Assembly: GCA_022842935.1 (NCBI GenBank)
Contig: JALHOP010000005.1
Coordinates: 1-64,000, forward strand
DNA: 64,000 nt
Reading direction: 5' to 3'
DNA from: Myxococcota bacterium
GTDB taxonomy: Bacteria > Myxococcota > XYA12-FULL-58-9 > JALHOP01
Position 1 is the stretch's first letter. Every line of letters begins with the position of its first letter. Shown here piece after piece: positions 35,142 to 43,210 of the stretch. The notes beneath the pieces were generated by a model, which saw only the letters and a program-made list of their open reading frames with translations, searched no databases and had not been told where the DNA came from. Position numbers and translations under genes: made by a program.

Positions 35142-37028
35142 TCAGTGGCCAGCGAACGCGACGGAAGCGCTCACCTGGTCGGCATAGGTCGCGTCGTCGA
35201 GCACCCCGGTCGCGTGCAGCTTGTAGAGGATATCGTTGACGCGCTGATTCCAGGTTTCGGTCAGCTCGCCACGCGCGTAGTAGCCATAGTAGCGAACCGG
35301 GTTGGGAATGATGCTCGCGAGGTACGCGGCCTCTTTTGCGTTCAAAGCGCTCGGATGCTTGCCAAAGTAGCGCTCCGCGGCCGGCCCGATGCCGTAGAGG
35401 CCCGGCCCCCACTCGATGACGTTCAAATAGATCTCGAGGATGCGCTGCTTGCCGAGGGTTCCTTCGAGCGCCAGCGCGATGAGCGCCTCCCGCACCTTGC
35501 GGCTGTATGTTTTAGCGGATGAAAGGTAGAGGTTTTTTGCGAGCTGCTGCGTGATGGTGGAGCCACCTCGAACGGCCTTACCCGTGTGCGTTACCGCTGC
35601 GATGCTGTTTTTGAGCTCGACCAGATCGAAGCCGTGATGTCCAAAGAAGCCTCCGTCCTCGGCCGTCGTGATGGCGCGGACGACGTGCTCCGGGAGGTCC
35701 GCAACCGAAACGAAACTCGGGTTCGAAAGACCGAGCAAGATGTCGCGAGCGCTACCGTTGTCATCGACGAGATGGTGCGTGAAGGCGCCGCGGAGCTTTT
35801 CTGCCCCGGTCGCCTCGTCTCCCTTCGCCGCTTTGACGTCGACGTCGCCAGCGAGCTTCCACGCGGCCGGATCACCGAGCGGCCCTTCGAGATCGATCCA
35901 GGCGTCGAGCTCGCCGTGCGGCATTGGGTCGTCGAGCTCGGGACGCAGTGCCTGTGGGAGACTTGCGAGCAGGGGGTCGAAAGGGACGCCTGCGGCGCGG
36001 CCATGGAGAGTCGTATGATAGGGGGCGGTCGTCTCGACCGCGGCGTCGAAACGCAGGCGGACGCGCGGGTCGCTCCCGAAACCGATATACCCATCATGAA
36101 CGCCCAACCGCTTTTCGCGGACGCGATAATGGACGCTGGCGCCAGCGCTCGCTGCTGGCACGACGACAGGTGCGCTGTCGACTCGCGATGCGTCCACGAC
36201 GATCGCATCAGCAGTCATGCCCAGCTGGCCGTCGGCACTCGCGAGTCGGCCGCTGACGAATCGCAGATCGGCGGCGACAGTTGCGTCGATACGCCCGCGT
36301 CGAGGGTCGACGTTCCGCGTGAGCTGTGGAGGCAAGCTCGCGAGGGGGAGCGCGATGAGGTGGATCGTCACGTTGATGACCTGGTCGTCGAACGCGCCGG
36401 GGTCGTCGAGGTTCGTCTCGGTCGAAAGGCTGGCAGTCAGCTCGCCGCCTTTTTCGAAGGTCACATGGATGTCGCCGGTGCATGTGCTTTTGCAGGCGGC
36501 GTTGCCTTGAAACGAAGCCAGATCGAGCTCGACGTCGCCGCGGTCACTGGTCTGTGCATGGACGTAAATGTCCGTCGCGGTCACGCTCACGTGATCCCGC
36601 AAGTACGGGGCGAGTCGCTGCGCCAGGGCGGAGCGTACTGCGTCGCGCGCGCTCGGTCCGGACTTCGATGTCAGGCGCTCGACCTCGACGATAACGCCGT
36701 CCGCTTTCACGGATGCGATGCGCGGAGCTCCCAAGAGCAGGCTGCTCAGTGAAGGCGTGACGGTAAGACGCGCCACCTGGACGTGCCGCACGGGCGAGCC
36801 AACCGGCCATTGCATGTCGACGGGGCCCAGCGTGACGCGGCCGTCGAAGCCAATGTCGACGTCGGAGCCAAGGGCGCTGTCCGCCGCGATCGCGTGCAAG
36901 GCGACCAAGACGTGCGCGCGCAGTGACGGCCCGAGCGCGTGGCTAGCAATCGCCAACGTCAAGGCAGGCAAGGCGAGGCCGGTGAGGACCGCCAGCACAA
37001 TCACGCGAGCACGCCGATTATTGCGCAT
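35142..37028 (-). CDS. AsmA-like domain fused to a GT51 peptidoglycan transglycosylase
   Basis: 628 residues. An N-terminal membrane helix (about 9-30) is followed by 400 residues of beta-rich sequence resembling AsmA/DUF748-type envelope proteins ('DIGFDGRVTLGPVDMQWP', 'VTATDIYVHAQTSDRGDVELDL'). The last 190 residues form a glycosyltransferase-51 domain: catalytic Glu457 in EDGGFFGHHG, GGSTITQQLAKN (488-499), LEGTLGKQRILEIYLN and WGPGLYGIGPAAERYFGK. This polymerises lipid II into glycan strands. There is no transpeptidase domain, so it is a monofunctional enzyme with a large periplasmic partner domain. The C-terminus is complete. Confidence 0.85.
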   Translation of the reverse strand: MRNNRRARVIVLAVLTGLALPALTLAIASHALGPSLRAHVLVALHAIAADSALGSDVDIGFDGRVTLGPVDMQWPVGSPVRHVQVARLTVTPSLSSLLLGAPRIASVKADGVIVEVERLTSKSGPSARDAVRSALAQRLAPYLRDHVSVTATDIYVHAQTSDRGDVELDLASFQGNAACKSTCTGDIHVTFEKGGELTASLSTETNLDDPGAFDDQVINVTIHLIALPLASLPPQLTRNVDPRRGRIDATVAADLRFVSGRLASADGQLGMTADAIVVDASRVDSAPVVVPAASAGASVHYRVREKRLGVHDGYIGFGSDPRVRLRFDAAVETTAPYHTTLHGRAAGVPFDPLLASLPQALRPELDDPMPHGELDAWIDLEGPLGDPAAWKLAGDVDVKAAKGDEATGAEKLRGAFTHHLVDDNGSARDILLGLSNPSFVSVADLPEHVVRAITTAEDGGFFGHHGFDLVELKNSIAAVTHTGKAVRGGSTITQQLAKNLYLSSAKTYSRKVREALIALALEGTLGKQRILEIYLNVIEWGPGLYGIGPAAERYFGKHPSALNAKEAAYLASIIPNPVRYYGYYARGELTETWNQRVNDILYKLHATGVLDDATYADQVSASVAFAGH

Positions 37029-37106
37029 CTTACTTCACGCCACTTTCGCCAAGGTGACCATCGGCGCTTTCGCGAGCATGTTGTTTCGTGCCATGAGCGA
37101 AAGCCG

Positions 37107-37655
37107 ATGAGCGCTCTCAAAGGCCCGGTAACGCGCCGCATCCCTCCCGGAGAGGACCGTGAGCGCCTGGTATGCCTCGATTGCGGCTTCGTCAACTACC
37201 AGAACCCCAAGGTCGTCGTCGGGTCGGTGGTGACGTCCGCCGATAAGCTGCTTCTGTGCCGCCGCGCAATCGAGCCACGGCGGGGATTCTGGACGATTCC
37301 CGCGGGCTTTCTCGAGGAGCACGAGGACCCGCAGGCTGGAGCCCGACGCGAGGCGAGGGAAGAGGCGACTGCCGACATCGCCATCGACGCCCTGCTGGCC
37401 GTTTATACCGTCGCGCGTATTAGCCAGGTGCAGCTCATCTACCGCGCCACGCTGGCCGGGGCGTTCGCGCCTGGGCCAGAGAGCCTCGACGTCGCGCTCT
37501 TCGACTGGGACCGCCTACCCTGGGACGAGCTTGCCTTTCCGAGCGTCCACTGGGCCCTGCGTCACCACCGGTCGGTGCTGGGGCAAAGCGTCTTCGCCCC
37601 CTTCGTGAACCCGACCGGTGAGACGGGCGACATGGGGCCTACGAGTCGTATTTGA
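37107..37655 (+). CDS. Nudix hydrolase with half of a zinc knuckle
   Basis: 182 residues. The Nudix box GFLEEHEDPQAGARREAREE (starting near residue 70) has all acidic metal ligands, with Thr in place of the usual second Gly. Before it is RRIPPGEDRERLVCLDCGFVNYQNP (residues shown from about 10), the second half of the zinc knuckle found in this Nudix group; the first Cys pair, normally at the very N-terminus, is missing. Substrates in the group include NADH, ADP-ribose and other nucleoside diphosphate derivatives. A stem (CTTTCGC/GCGAAAG plus CGG/CCG) ends exactly at the ATG and no ribosome-binding site is visible. It overlaps the convergent redoxin gene by 17 bases. Confidence 0.88.
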   Translation: MSALKGPVTRRIPPGEDRERLVCLDCGFVNYQNPKVVVGSVVTSADKLLLCRRAIEPRRGFWTIPAGFLEEHEDPQAGARREAREEATADIAIDALLAVYTVARISQVQLIYRATLAGAFAPGPESLDVALFDWDRLPWDELAFPSVHWALRHHRSVLGQSVFAPFVNPTGETGDMGPTSRI

Positions 37656-38250
37656 CGCTGCATCCGTAAGCTTCGGTCTGGGCTCGCTCGACCTTACCGC
37701 TGGCCAGGCCTTTGATCGCCGCGTCGACGAAGTTCACGGTGCCGCCGTCCGCCTTTCCTAATGGCGCGTTGTCGAGAGCTCCGTTATAGCGGAGAACTCC
37801 TTCTTTGTCGATAACGTACATGTGGGGTGTCGTCTTGGCGCCGTAGAGTTTGCCAACCTTGCCATCCGCGTCGAGCAAAACGGGGTAGTTCATGCCGTAG
37901 TCTTTGGCCGCCTTGATATTTCGCTCGGCACCGTTGCCTTGCTTGCCCGGCGCGCTGGAGTTGATGGCGAGCCAGACGACCCCGTCGCTGGTGACACGCT
38001 TGGGTTGGCTCGCAAGTGGGCCTTTGTCTCCGTGGGCAAACTTCACGAATGGGCAGTCGGGGTTGAACCACTCGAGGACCACTGTCTTGCCCGCATAGTC
38101 GTGCAGAGAAACTGTTTTGCCGTCGGTGGTCGTAAGCGTGAAATCGGGAGCCTTGGCGCCTACCGTGACATCGGCGTGAGCAATGCCGCCAGCAAGGGTG
38201 GCGAGGGCGAGCGCTGCGACAACGGGAACAAGGCGAAGGACACCTAGCAT
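37639..38250 (-). CDS. Exported AhpC/TSA-type redoxin
   Basis: About 203 residues: a signal peptide ending GGIAHA, then a thioredoxin-fold redoxin domain (GAKAPDFTLTTTDGKTVSL, VVLEWFNPDCPFVKF). The only Cys of the active-site region is in DCPFV, typical of a group of exported peroxiredoxin-like proteins with one Cys; a second Cys is near the C-terminus (YGCSVKY). Likely reduces or senses oxidants in the periplasm. I prefer ATG 38250 because GAGGA lies six bases before it; ATG 38262 would add four residues. The tpx gene is immediately upstream on the same strand. Confidence 0.85.
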   Translation of the reverse strand: MLGVLRLVPVVAALALATLAGGIAHADVTVGAKAPDFTLTTTDGKTVSLHDYAGKTVVLEWFNPDCPFVKFAHGDKGPLASQPKRVTSDGVVWLAINSSAPGKQGNGAERNIKAAKDYGMNYPVLLDADGKVGKLYGAKTTPHMYVIDKEGVLRYNGALDNAPLGKADGGTVNFVDAAIKGLASGKVERAQTEAYGCSVKYDS

Positions 38251-38347
38251 GGTTTTCCTCATGATTCGGGCTGGGGGGATCTAGGCAAGGTTGTAACGCG
38301 GAAGGGCGACGGCAACTTCCGGCGCCCGTTCATTTCGCGTGGGCCGT

Positions 38348-38842
38348 TTAGCCGAGCGCCTTGATCGCGGCCTCGTAGTTGGGCTCCTGCACGATGTCTG
38401 GCACCTGTTCGGTGTAGATCACGCGATTCTGCGCGTCGAGGACAACGATGCAGCGCGAGCAGAGGCCGGCCAGCGGTCCATCGACGATTTGCAGGCCGTA
38501 GTCCTTTGCGAAGCTCGATCGGAACGCCGATAGTGCGTGGACGCGCTCGAGGCCTTCGGCGCCGCAGAAGCGCTTCAACGCGAATGGCAGGTCAGCCGAG
38601 ATGTTGAGCACGGCGACGTCTCCGCGTCCGGACAGTTTGCTGTTGAAGGTGCGGACCGACGTCGCGCAGACCGGAGTGTCGACGCTCGGAAAGATGTTCA
38701 GCACCTTCTTGCCGGGGAAGTCGTCGAGGGTGACGTCCGAAAGGTCGACCTTGGTAAGCTTCAGTTTTGGCGCGGCATTTCCGACCGCTGGCAAGGAACC
38801 GCCAGTGTGGATGGTGTTCCCCTTGAGCTTGATGTCCGTCAT
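38348..38842 (-). CDS. tpx: Thiol peroxidase Tpx
   Basis: 164 residues, normal for Tpx. The peroxidatic Cys59 is in FPSVDTPVCATSVRTFN and the resolving Cys93 in KRFCGAEGL, matching E. coli Cys61 and Cys95. It reduces hydroperoxides using thioredoxin. AGGAGG six bases before ATG 38842 decides the start over the ATG at 38848. Downstream a weak hairpin (CGGAAG/CTTCCG, 38299-38321) has no U-run. It forms a redox pair with the following redoxin gene. Confidence 0.95.
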   Translation of the reverse strand: MTDIKLKGNTIHTGGSLPAVGNAAPKLKLTKVDLSDVTLDDFPGKKVLNIFPSVDTPVCATSVRTFNSKLSGRGDVAVLNISADLPFALKRFCGAEGLERVHALSAFRSSFAKDYGLQIVDGPLAGLCSRCIVVLDAQNRVIYTEQVPDIVQEPNYEAAIKALG

Positions 38843-38941
38843 CGGCATCCTCCTAGTTGATCGTGTTGATTCGCTCGTGCTGGGCAATCGCAGAAGATGC
38901 CGCTGCAGCGCAAGCGGCCGGTGACCAGGGAGGTGTCGGTC

Positions 38942-39577
38942 ATGGCATTCGCAACGGTAGAGCTTCGGGACGTATTGACACAGACCGCAGCGCGACTTCG
39001 GGACGGCGCGCCTTACCAATGGACCCACATGGGTGCCTGTAATTGCGGACACCTGGCGCAAACAGTGACCCGTGTGTCGCGCGCCGAACTGCACGCGATT
39101 GCGCTCGAGCGCGCTGGCGATTGGAGCGAGCAAGTCGTCGAATACTGCCCCACCAGTGGCTTGCCTATCGACCACGTCATCGCGACCATGCTTGGTATTG
39201 GCCTGACGACCGATGACCTGGGGCATCTCGAGCGCCTCACCGACCCGGTGGTGCTCGGGCGCCTACCTCCCGGGGAACGCCAGCTCGATTACCGGCGGCG
39301 TGATGACGTGGTTCGTTATCTCGAGGCGTGGGCCGCATTACTTGCGCACCAGCTTGCCGAGCGTGACGAGGCCGTGGATTGCCGCCGCGACGCCGACCAT
39401 CGCGGCGAGGACGTGCCAAACGGCCCCTCCATGGCCGCCGGCCCGCCAAAGCTGGGCGGGGCCTGGGGCGACGACGTCGACAACGTGTCGCGCCTGCGCG
39501 AGGGCGAACCACGCGCCGACCGCGAGCTCGGTGACGGGCAGGGCGTAGGGCCCTCCGAAACGAGCAAGGCCGCCTAA
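38942..39577 (+). CDS. Unknown protein; conserved-looking N-terminal 135 residues
   Basis: 211 residues. ATG 38942 has GGAGGT seven bases upstream. The first 135 residues look like a compact soluble domain: VELRDVLTQTAARLRDGA, then QWTHMGACNCGHLAQTV with a possible metal-binding C-x-C...H, then CPTSGLPIDHVIATML. The last 75 residues are hydrophilic, acidic and poor in hydrophobics, and lie opposite another likely gene (39338-39730, minus). A single frameshift near 39360 would give a stop at 39362-39364, so the natural protein may be about 140 residues. No family is recognised. Confidence 0.65.
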   Translation: MAFATVELRDVLTQTAARLRDGAPYQWTHMGACNCGHLAQTVTRVSRAELHAIALERAGDWSEQVVEYCPTSGLPIDHVIATMLGIGLTTDDLGHLERLTDPVVLGRLPPGERQLDYRRRDDVVRYLEAWAALLAHQLAERDEAVDCRRDADHRGEDVPNGPSMAAGPPKLGGAWGDDVDNVSRLREGEPRADRELGDGQGVGPSETSKAA

Positions 39578-39730
39578 AGGAAACTGGGGCGGCGTTACGC
39601 GAGATGGATGTCCAGTGGCGGTCTCTGCCGCTTTTGCGGACAAGGGCCTAGCGCGAGACGTCTTGGCAGCGCTGGCGTGGTTTGCGTCACCTCGAGCTAG
39701 AGTAGCGGACGAATCGACACGACGAACCAT
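39338..39730 (-). CDS. Small putative membrane protein overlapping a gene on the other strand
   Basis: 130 residues. The ATG at 39730 has a perfect AGGAGG five bases upstream, which is the main reason to believe in it. The first 50 residues are polar and basic. Two hydrophobic stretches follow (ALPVTELAVGAWFALAQA and AVWHVLAAMVGVAAAIHGLV), and the protein ends GKLVRK. It shares 240 bases with the end of the plus-strand gene at 38942-39577 in register, so one reading may be shorter than drawn. No family is recognised. Confidence 0.5.
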   Translation of the reverse strand: MVRRVDSSATLARGDANHASAAKTSRARPLSAKAAETATGHPSRVTPPQFPLGGLARFGGPYALPVTELAVGAWFALAQARHVVDVVAPGPAQLWRAGGHGGAVWHVLAAMVGVAAAIHGLVTLGKLVRK

Positions 39731-39991
39731 CTGAGCCTCCTGGGCTCGGACCTTTCGCAGTATTCGTGCCGGCGGCTCCCGGTGTGGAATCTACCTTTGC
39801 TGCGCTCCGCGGCGAGGCGTGCCTCATCGTGTCGCACGTTGGGACGTCTTTTTGACGGCGGCATGGCGGCGCGTGGCGAGCACCGAATCGAGAACACCAG
39901 CGCTGTGAATTCAGCACACAGCCCAGGCGTGCCGGTCGATTGCGTGAGGGCGCGAGAACTCACGGCACTGACCATGACGGTCAAGTGCAGC

Positions 39992-41845
39992 TCAGGGCGC
40001 GGCGCCGCCGATACTGCTGAGATGCGCCTTGGCTTGCTCGAGCCAATTGCTCTTGGGCCGCGCGAGCACCTGCTGGAACGCTGCGATGGCCTCCTGTGTC
40101 CGCCCGCGCGCCTGGAGGATTTCGCCGCTATGGAAGTAGGCGTCGTCGGCGAACTCGTTTTTCGGATAGGTCGCGATGAAGTCCGTGAAACGCGTTAGGG
40201 CGAGCGTCGACTGGCCGCCCTGTTGCTGGGCACGAGCGAGGCTGAACGAAGCCTCCCAATCGAGCGCGCCTGCTTTCTCGAGGGCAAGCCCCGCCGCGAT
40301 CGCTTTGGCGAACTCGTTTTGTGCGACGCCTCCGAACAGGTCCCGGCGCAGCCGCTTACGTTCGGCGTCCGACAAGAGTGAGGCCGGTGCCGTCTTTACG
40401 AGGTTTGGTTCAGACTCCGGTGTTGCAGCGAGCGACGGCTCGGTCTTCGCTGCCACCGCGTCCGCTCCAGGTGGCGGGACCTCCGCCGCCACTACGGGGT
40501 CCAGCGGGCCAGGGCCATCGGGGACACCCGCGAGCTCGGGCTCTGTGTCGCGCGTTGCGTCCTTCTCACTGGTTGGCTCGGCCGCCAGGGGCGCAGCGCC
40601 GAGGGGACTGGGCATCGGTGCCGGGCCCCGCTCGACCGCCCCGTCCGCCACAGCGGACGACGTGTCACCTGCGGGCGCCGGGGACAGGTGCAACGCGAGG
40701 CCAAAGCCCAAGGCCAAGCCGACGACGAGTCCGACGAGCGCGCCGCGCAGGTGCCCAGCCGCGCGGGTCCGACCAAGCTCGAGCCCATGATCGGCAATCA
40801 GCGCGTCGACTCTCTCTTCGTGCGCGCGTCGCATCGCCTCGATATCAGGCGCTGGACGTGGCGGTTCATGGGTTAGACCGCCCGGAGGCGTCACGACGTT
40901 CCAGGTGTCATCGATTGGGGGGGGCGGCGGCGTGGCGGGAAAGGTGGCTGGGACGAGGGGTTCGCTCAAGCTGCCGATGCTTCTCTGCACGTCGTCGTCT
41001 TCGAACAGCGACCGCCAGAGGTTCTCCTCGGTGCGCTTCAGGGCTACGCCGCTGAGGACTTCGCGCAGGGTAGGGTAGTCGGCGAGTAGCGGCATGAAGT
41101 CGTCGCGCGCGAAGAACAGCAACGTCGTCTGCCCGACCGTCCACACGGAGGCCGACCGCTTGCGGTCGGAGAGCATCGCCATCTCGCCGAAGAAACCGCC
41201 AGCGCCGATGCGGGCGATCTCTTGATTGTTCTTCTCCGCCAGCGTGACGCGCACCTGACCTTCGACGACCAAGAAGAAGCCGTCGCCCGGACCACCTTCG
41301 GCGATGACCTGCTCGTCCCCCGCGCGCAGCTGATGCCGAGCCATCGCGGCGATGCGGTTCAAACCAGGCTCATCGACGACGGCGAGCAACGAATTGTCGC
41401 GCTGAAAGCGCTTCAAGGCTGCTAAAGCGAACACCCCCGAGCTGTTGTAAGCGGCGAGCCCTTCGTTCGTGGCCGTCGCGGCGGGCCGCGCTGGAAGGTC
41501 GGGTAGGGCGACACGCAGTGCCTCTAGGGTCAGTGGCTCGGTGATGGTGGGGACCTGCGGGGCCCCCTCGAGGCTCGTGGGCTCGTCGGGATCAACCAGG
41601 ATGGCGACCCGTGTCGCGGGTGCCTGCGACGCGATCATCGCCGCGAAGCTTACGCCCGAAAGGCCAGGAAGCTGCGCGCTACAAAGGACGATCCCTGGTT
41701 CCTCTTCGAAAAAGCGCGCGAACGCGTCACCGCCATCGGGGGTTGCGATCACCTCGAAGCCCGCGTCGCGTACCAAGTCGACCACACTACGAAGGCGCTT
41801 GGTGTTGCCGTGGGCGATCAGCACTTTGCCGGCGTTGCTGCTCAT
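39992..41845 (-). CDS. Degenerate receiver + cNMP-binding domain + membrane helix + TPR-like repeats
   Basis: 617 residues with a rare order. Residues 1-115 have a response-regulator fold, but the acidic pair is replaced (KVLIAHGNT) and the phospho-acceptor site reads VLCSAQLPG with Ser for Asp, so it cannot be phosphorylated normally. Residues about 140-280 form a cyclic-nucleotide-binding domain with FGEMAMLSDRKRSASV, which keeps the Glu and Arg that bind cAMP or cGMP. A proline-rich link, a membrane helix (about 365-385), a long Ala/Pro/Glu-rich spacer and a C-terminal YbgF/TPR-like part (about 500-617, ALTRFTDFIATYPKNEFADD) follow. No DNA-binding domain is present. It may sense a nucleotide inside and act in the envelope. 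Confidence 0.8.
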   Translation of the reverse strand: MSSNAGKVLIAHGNTKRLRSVVDLVRDAGFEVIATPDGGDAFARFFEEEPGIVLCSAQLPGLSGVSFAAMIASQAPATRVAILVDPDEPTSLEGAPQVPTITEPLTLEALRVALPDLPARPAATATNEGLAAYNSSGVFALAALKRFQRDNSLLAVVDEPGLNRIAAMARHQLRAGDEQVIAEGGPGDGFFLVVEGQVRVTLAEKNNQEIARIGAGGFFGEMAMLSDRKRSASVWTVGQTTLLFFARDDFMPLLADYPTLREVLSGVALKRTEENLWRSLFEDDDVQRSIGSLSEPLVPATFPATPPPPPIDDTWNVVTPPGGLTHEPPRPAPDIEAMRRAHEERVDALIADHGLELGRTRAAGHLRGALVGLVVGLALGFGLALHLSPAPAGDTSSAVADGAVERGPAPMPSPLGAAPLAAEPTSEKDATRDTEPELAGVPDGPGPLDPVVAAEVPPPGADAVAAKTEPSLAATPESEPNLVKTAPASLLSDAERKRLRRDLFGGVAQNEFAKAIAAGLALEKAGALDWEASFSLARAQQQGGQSTLALTRFTDFIATYPKNEFADDAYFHSGEILQARGRTQEAIAAFQQVLARPKSNWLEQAKAHLSSIGGAAP

Positions 41846-41894
41846 CGATGCGCTTGTGGGCTCCGGTCGGCAGAGTAGCCCAAAACCGACGTAC

Positions 41895-43190
41895 TTACCG
41901 CGCGCGCTTTTTGGTTTTGGCCTTGGCCTTTGCCTTCGCGACTTTGGCTTTTCCCTTGCCTTTGCCTGCCACGTCGGCGGGCGCGTCCGGCTCGGCGGCC
42001 TTCATGCCTTCGCTCATGCCCCAGTCGCGCTCCCAAACCGAGCCGTCGTTGTCTTCCTGGGCAGCACAAACGTTGACGAGGTCGGCGAAGCCGAAGTCGC
42101 CGGTCGTACGCCCATCCGCGAGCGTGAGGCTCACGTTGTGCACCTCCTCGGCGGTGACGTCCTTGCAGAAAAGCTTGAACGGGACGCGATAGCGAAGCTC
42201 GCCGTACTGGTAGACGCTGAACGACTCGCGCACGTAGGCATCGCCGAACGACTTCGACAGCTCGTCCCGTTTGGCGTCGACCTTGTCTGCGGGATAGGCA
42301 AACCACGAGGTGAGCGGCGCCTCGAGCTTACCTTCGGCGATGGTGCGCACGGCTCGCGTCGCGTTGGTTGCGGTCATGCGGAACGCCACCGGCTTGTTGT
42401 GAGAGCCCGCGCTCGGGTCATCGAGCATCACCAGTCGACCAACGAGCGCTGTCCGCGAATACGAGTAGACGTTCTCGAGCTTGCCAAAGTCGAGCGGGGC
42501 TTCGATGGGCTTGTCAACCGACGCGGCTGCGTCGCGCTGCTGGATGAACGCGGGGGAGCTCGGGTGGCGGACCAGCGGCTGGCCAATCGCGCCCTTCTCG
42601 CTCAGTGCGTATTCGATGGGCAGAGCGTAGTTGAGCTTGGGGGTCAGCTTGAACTGCATGATGCCCACAAGCTGGCCCGAGCGATCGAAGATACCAGCGC
42701 CCTCGACGTTCTCGTCGAGCACGAGGTCGGTCTCCAAGTACACGCTCGTTTGGCTGGCGCGAAAGCCAGTGAACTTGGCGGTAAGGGCGCTCCCCTTGCC
42801 GTCCTTGTCGTAGACGAATGCTGTGACGGGGTCGCCCACCTTGAGCGCGCCCGAGTCGCCGAGTGCCGCCCCGTCGAGGCCACCGCCCTTCGCCTTGAGG
42901 ATGGCGATGCCTCGGTTGGCGTCACGATACAGGACGTTGGCGTCGCGCGTCTTGCCGTCCGACGTGATGACCTTGATGAGATCAGCGCCTTTGGTGAGGT
43001 CGATGTCGGTGACGATGTGGTCACCGTCGAAGGCCGTGCCACCGCGGTTGCGGAACCCATCGGTCACCTGCACAGCCGACAATGTGGCGAGCTCGGCGGG
43101 TGATTTTGAAGGACAGGCGCTGAGCAAAAACGCGAACAGCGCGCCCGCCGACGACAAGGTGATTGTACGACGACGAGCGCGCTGAATCAT
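41895..43190 (-). CDS. Trypsin-fold lipoprotein without catalytic triad (pseudoprotease)
   Basis: 431 residues. A signal peptide (start ATG 43190, MIQRARRRT) with FLLSAC gives a lipobox. Residues about 45-210 follow the HtrA/trypsin fold (RNRGGTAFDGDHIVTDIDL, ANRGIAILKAKGG, ENVEGAGIFDRSGQLVGIMQF), but His, Asp and Ser of the triad are absent: 'TNNHVV' reads VTDIDL, 'DLAVL' reads GIAIL and 'GNSGGP' reads VEGAGI. A second domain (about 230-395) is unassigned. The tail is a run of Lys/Ala (KGKGKAKVAKAKAKAKTKK). It probably binds rather than cuts, and the basic tail could bind polymer or nucleic acid. Confidence 0.7.
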   Translation of the reverse strand: MIQRARRRTITLSSAGALFAFLLSACPSKSPAELATLSAVQVTDGFRNRGGTAFDGDHIVTDIDLTKGADLIKVITSDGKTRDANVLYRDANRGIAILKAKGGGLDGAALGDSGALKVGDPVTAFVYDKDGKGSALTAKFTGFRASQTSVYLETDLVLDENVEGAGIFDRSGQLVGIMQFKLTPKLNYALPIEYALSEKGAIGQPLVRHPSSPAFIQQRDAAASVDKPIEAPLDFGKLENVYSYSRTALVGRLVMLDDPSAGSHNKPVAFRMTATNATRAVRTIAEGKLEAPLTSWFAYPADKVDAKRDELSKSFGDAYVRESFSVYQYGELRYRVPFKLFCKDVTAEEVHNVSLTLADGRTTGDFGFADLVNVCAAQEDNDGSVWERDWGMSEGMKAAEPDAPADVAGKGKGKAKVAKAKAKAKTKKRAR

Positions 43191-43210
43191 TGCGTTACCT
43201 TTAGCTCTGC

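Noticed and set aside
39697-39984. Small minus-strand gene between the membrane protein and the cNMP gene
   Set aside because: No ribosome-binding site, no domain and irregular composition; the 261-base gap probably holds only regulatory DNA.
41469-43103. Open frame of 544 codons on the plus strand across the pseudoprotease and cNMP genes
   Set aside because: Antisense shadow in GC-rich DNA; both minus-strand genes have clear signal peptides, folds and starts.
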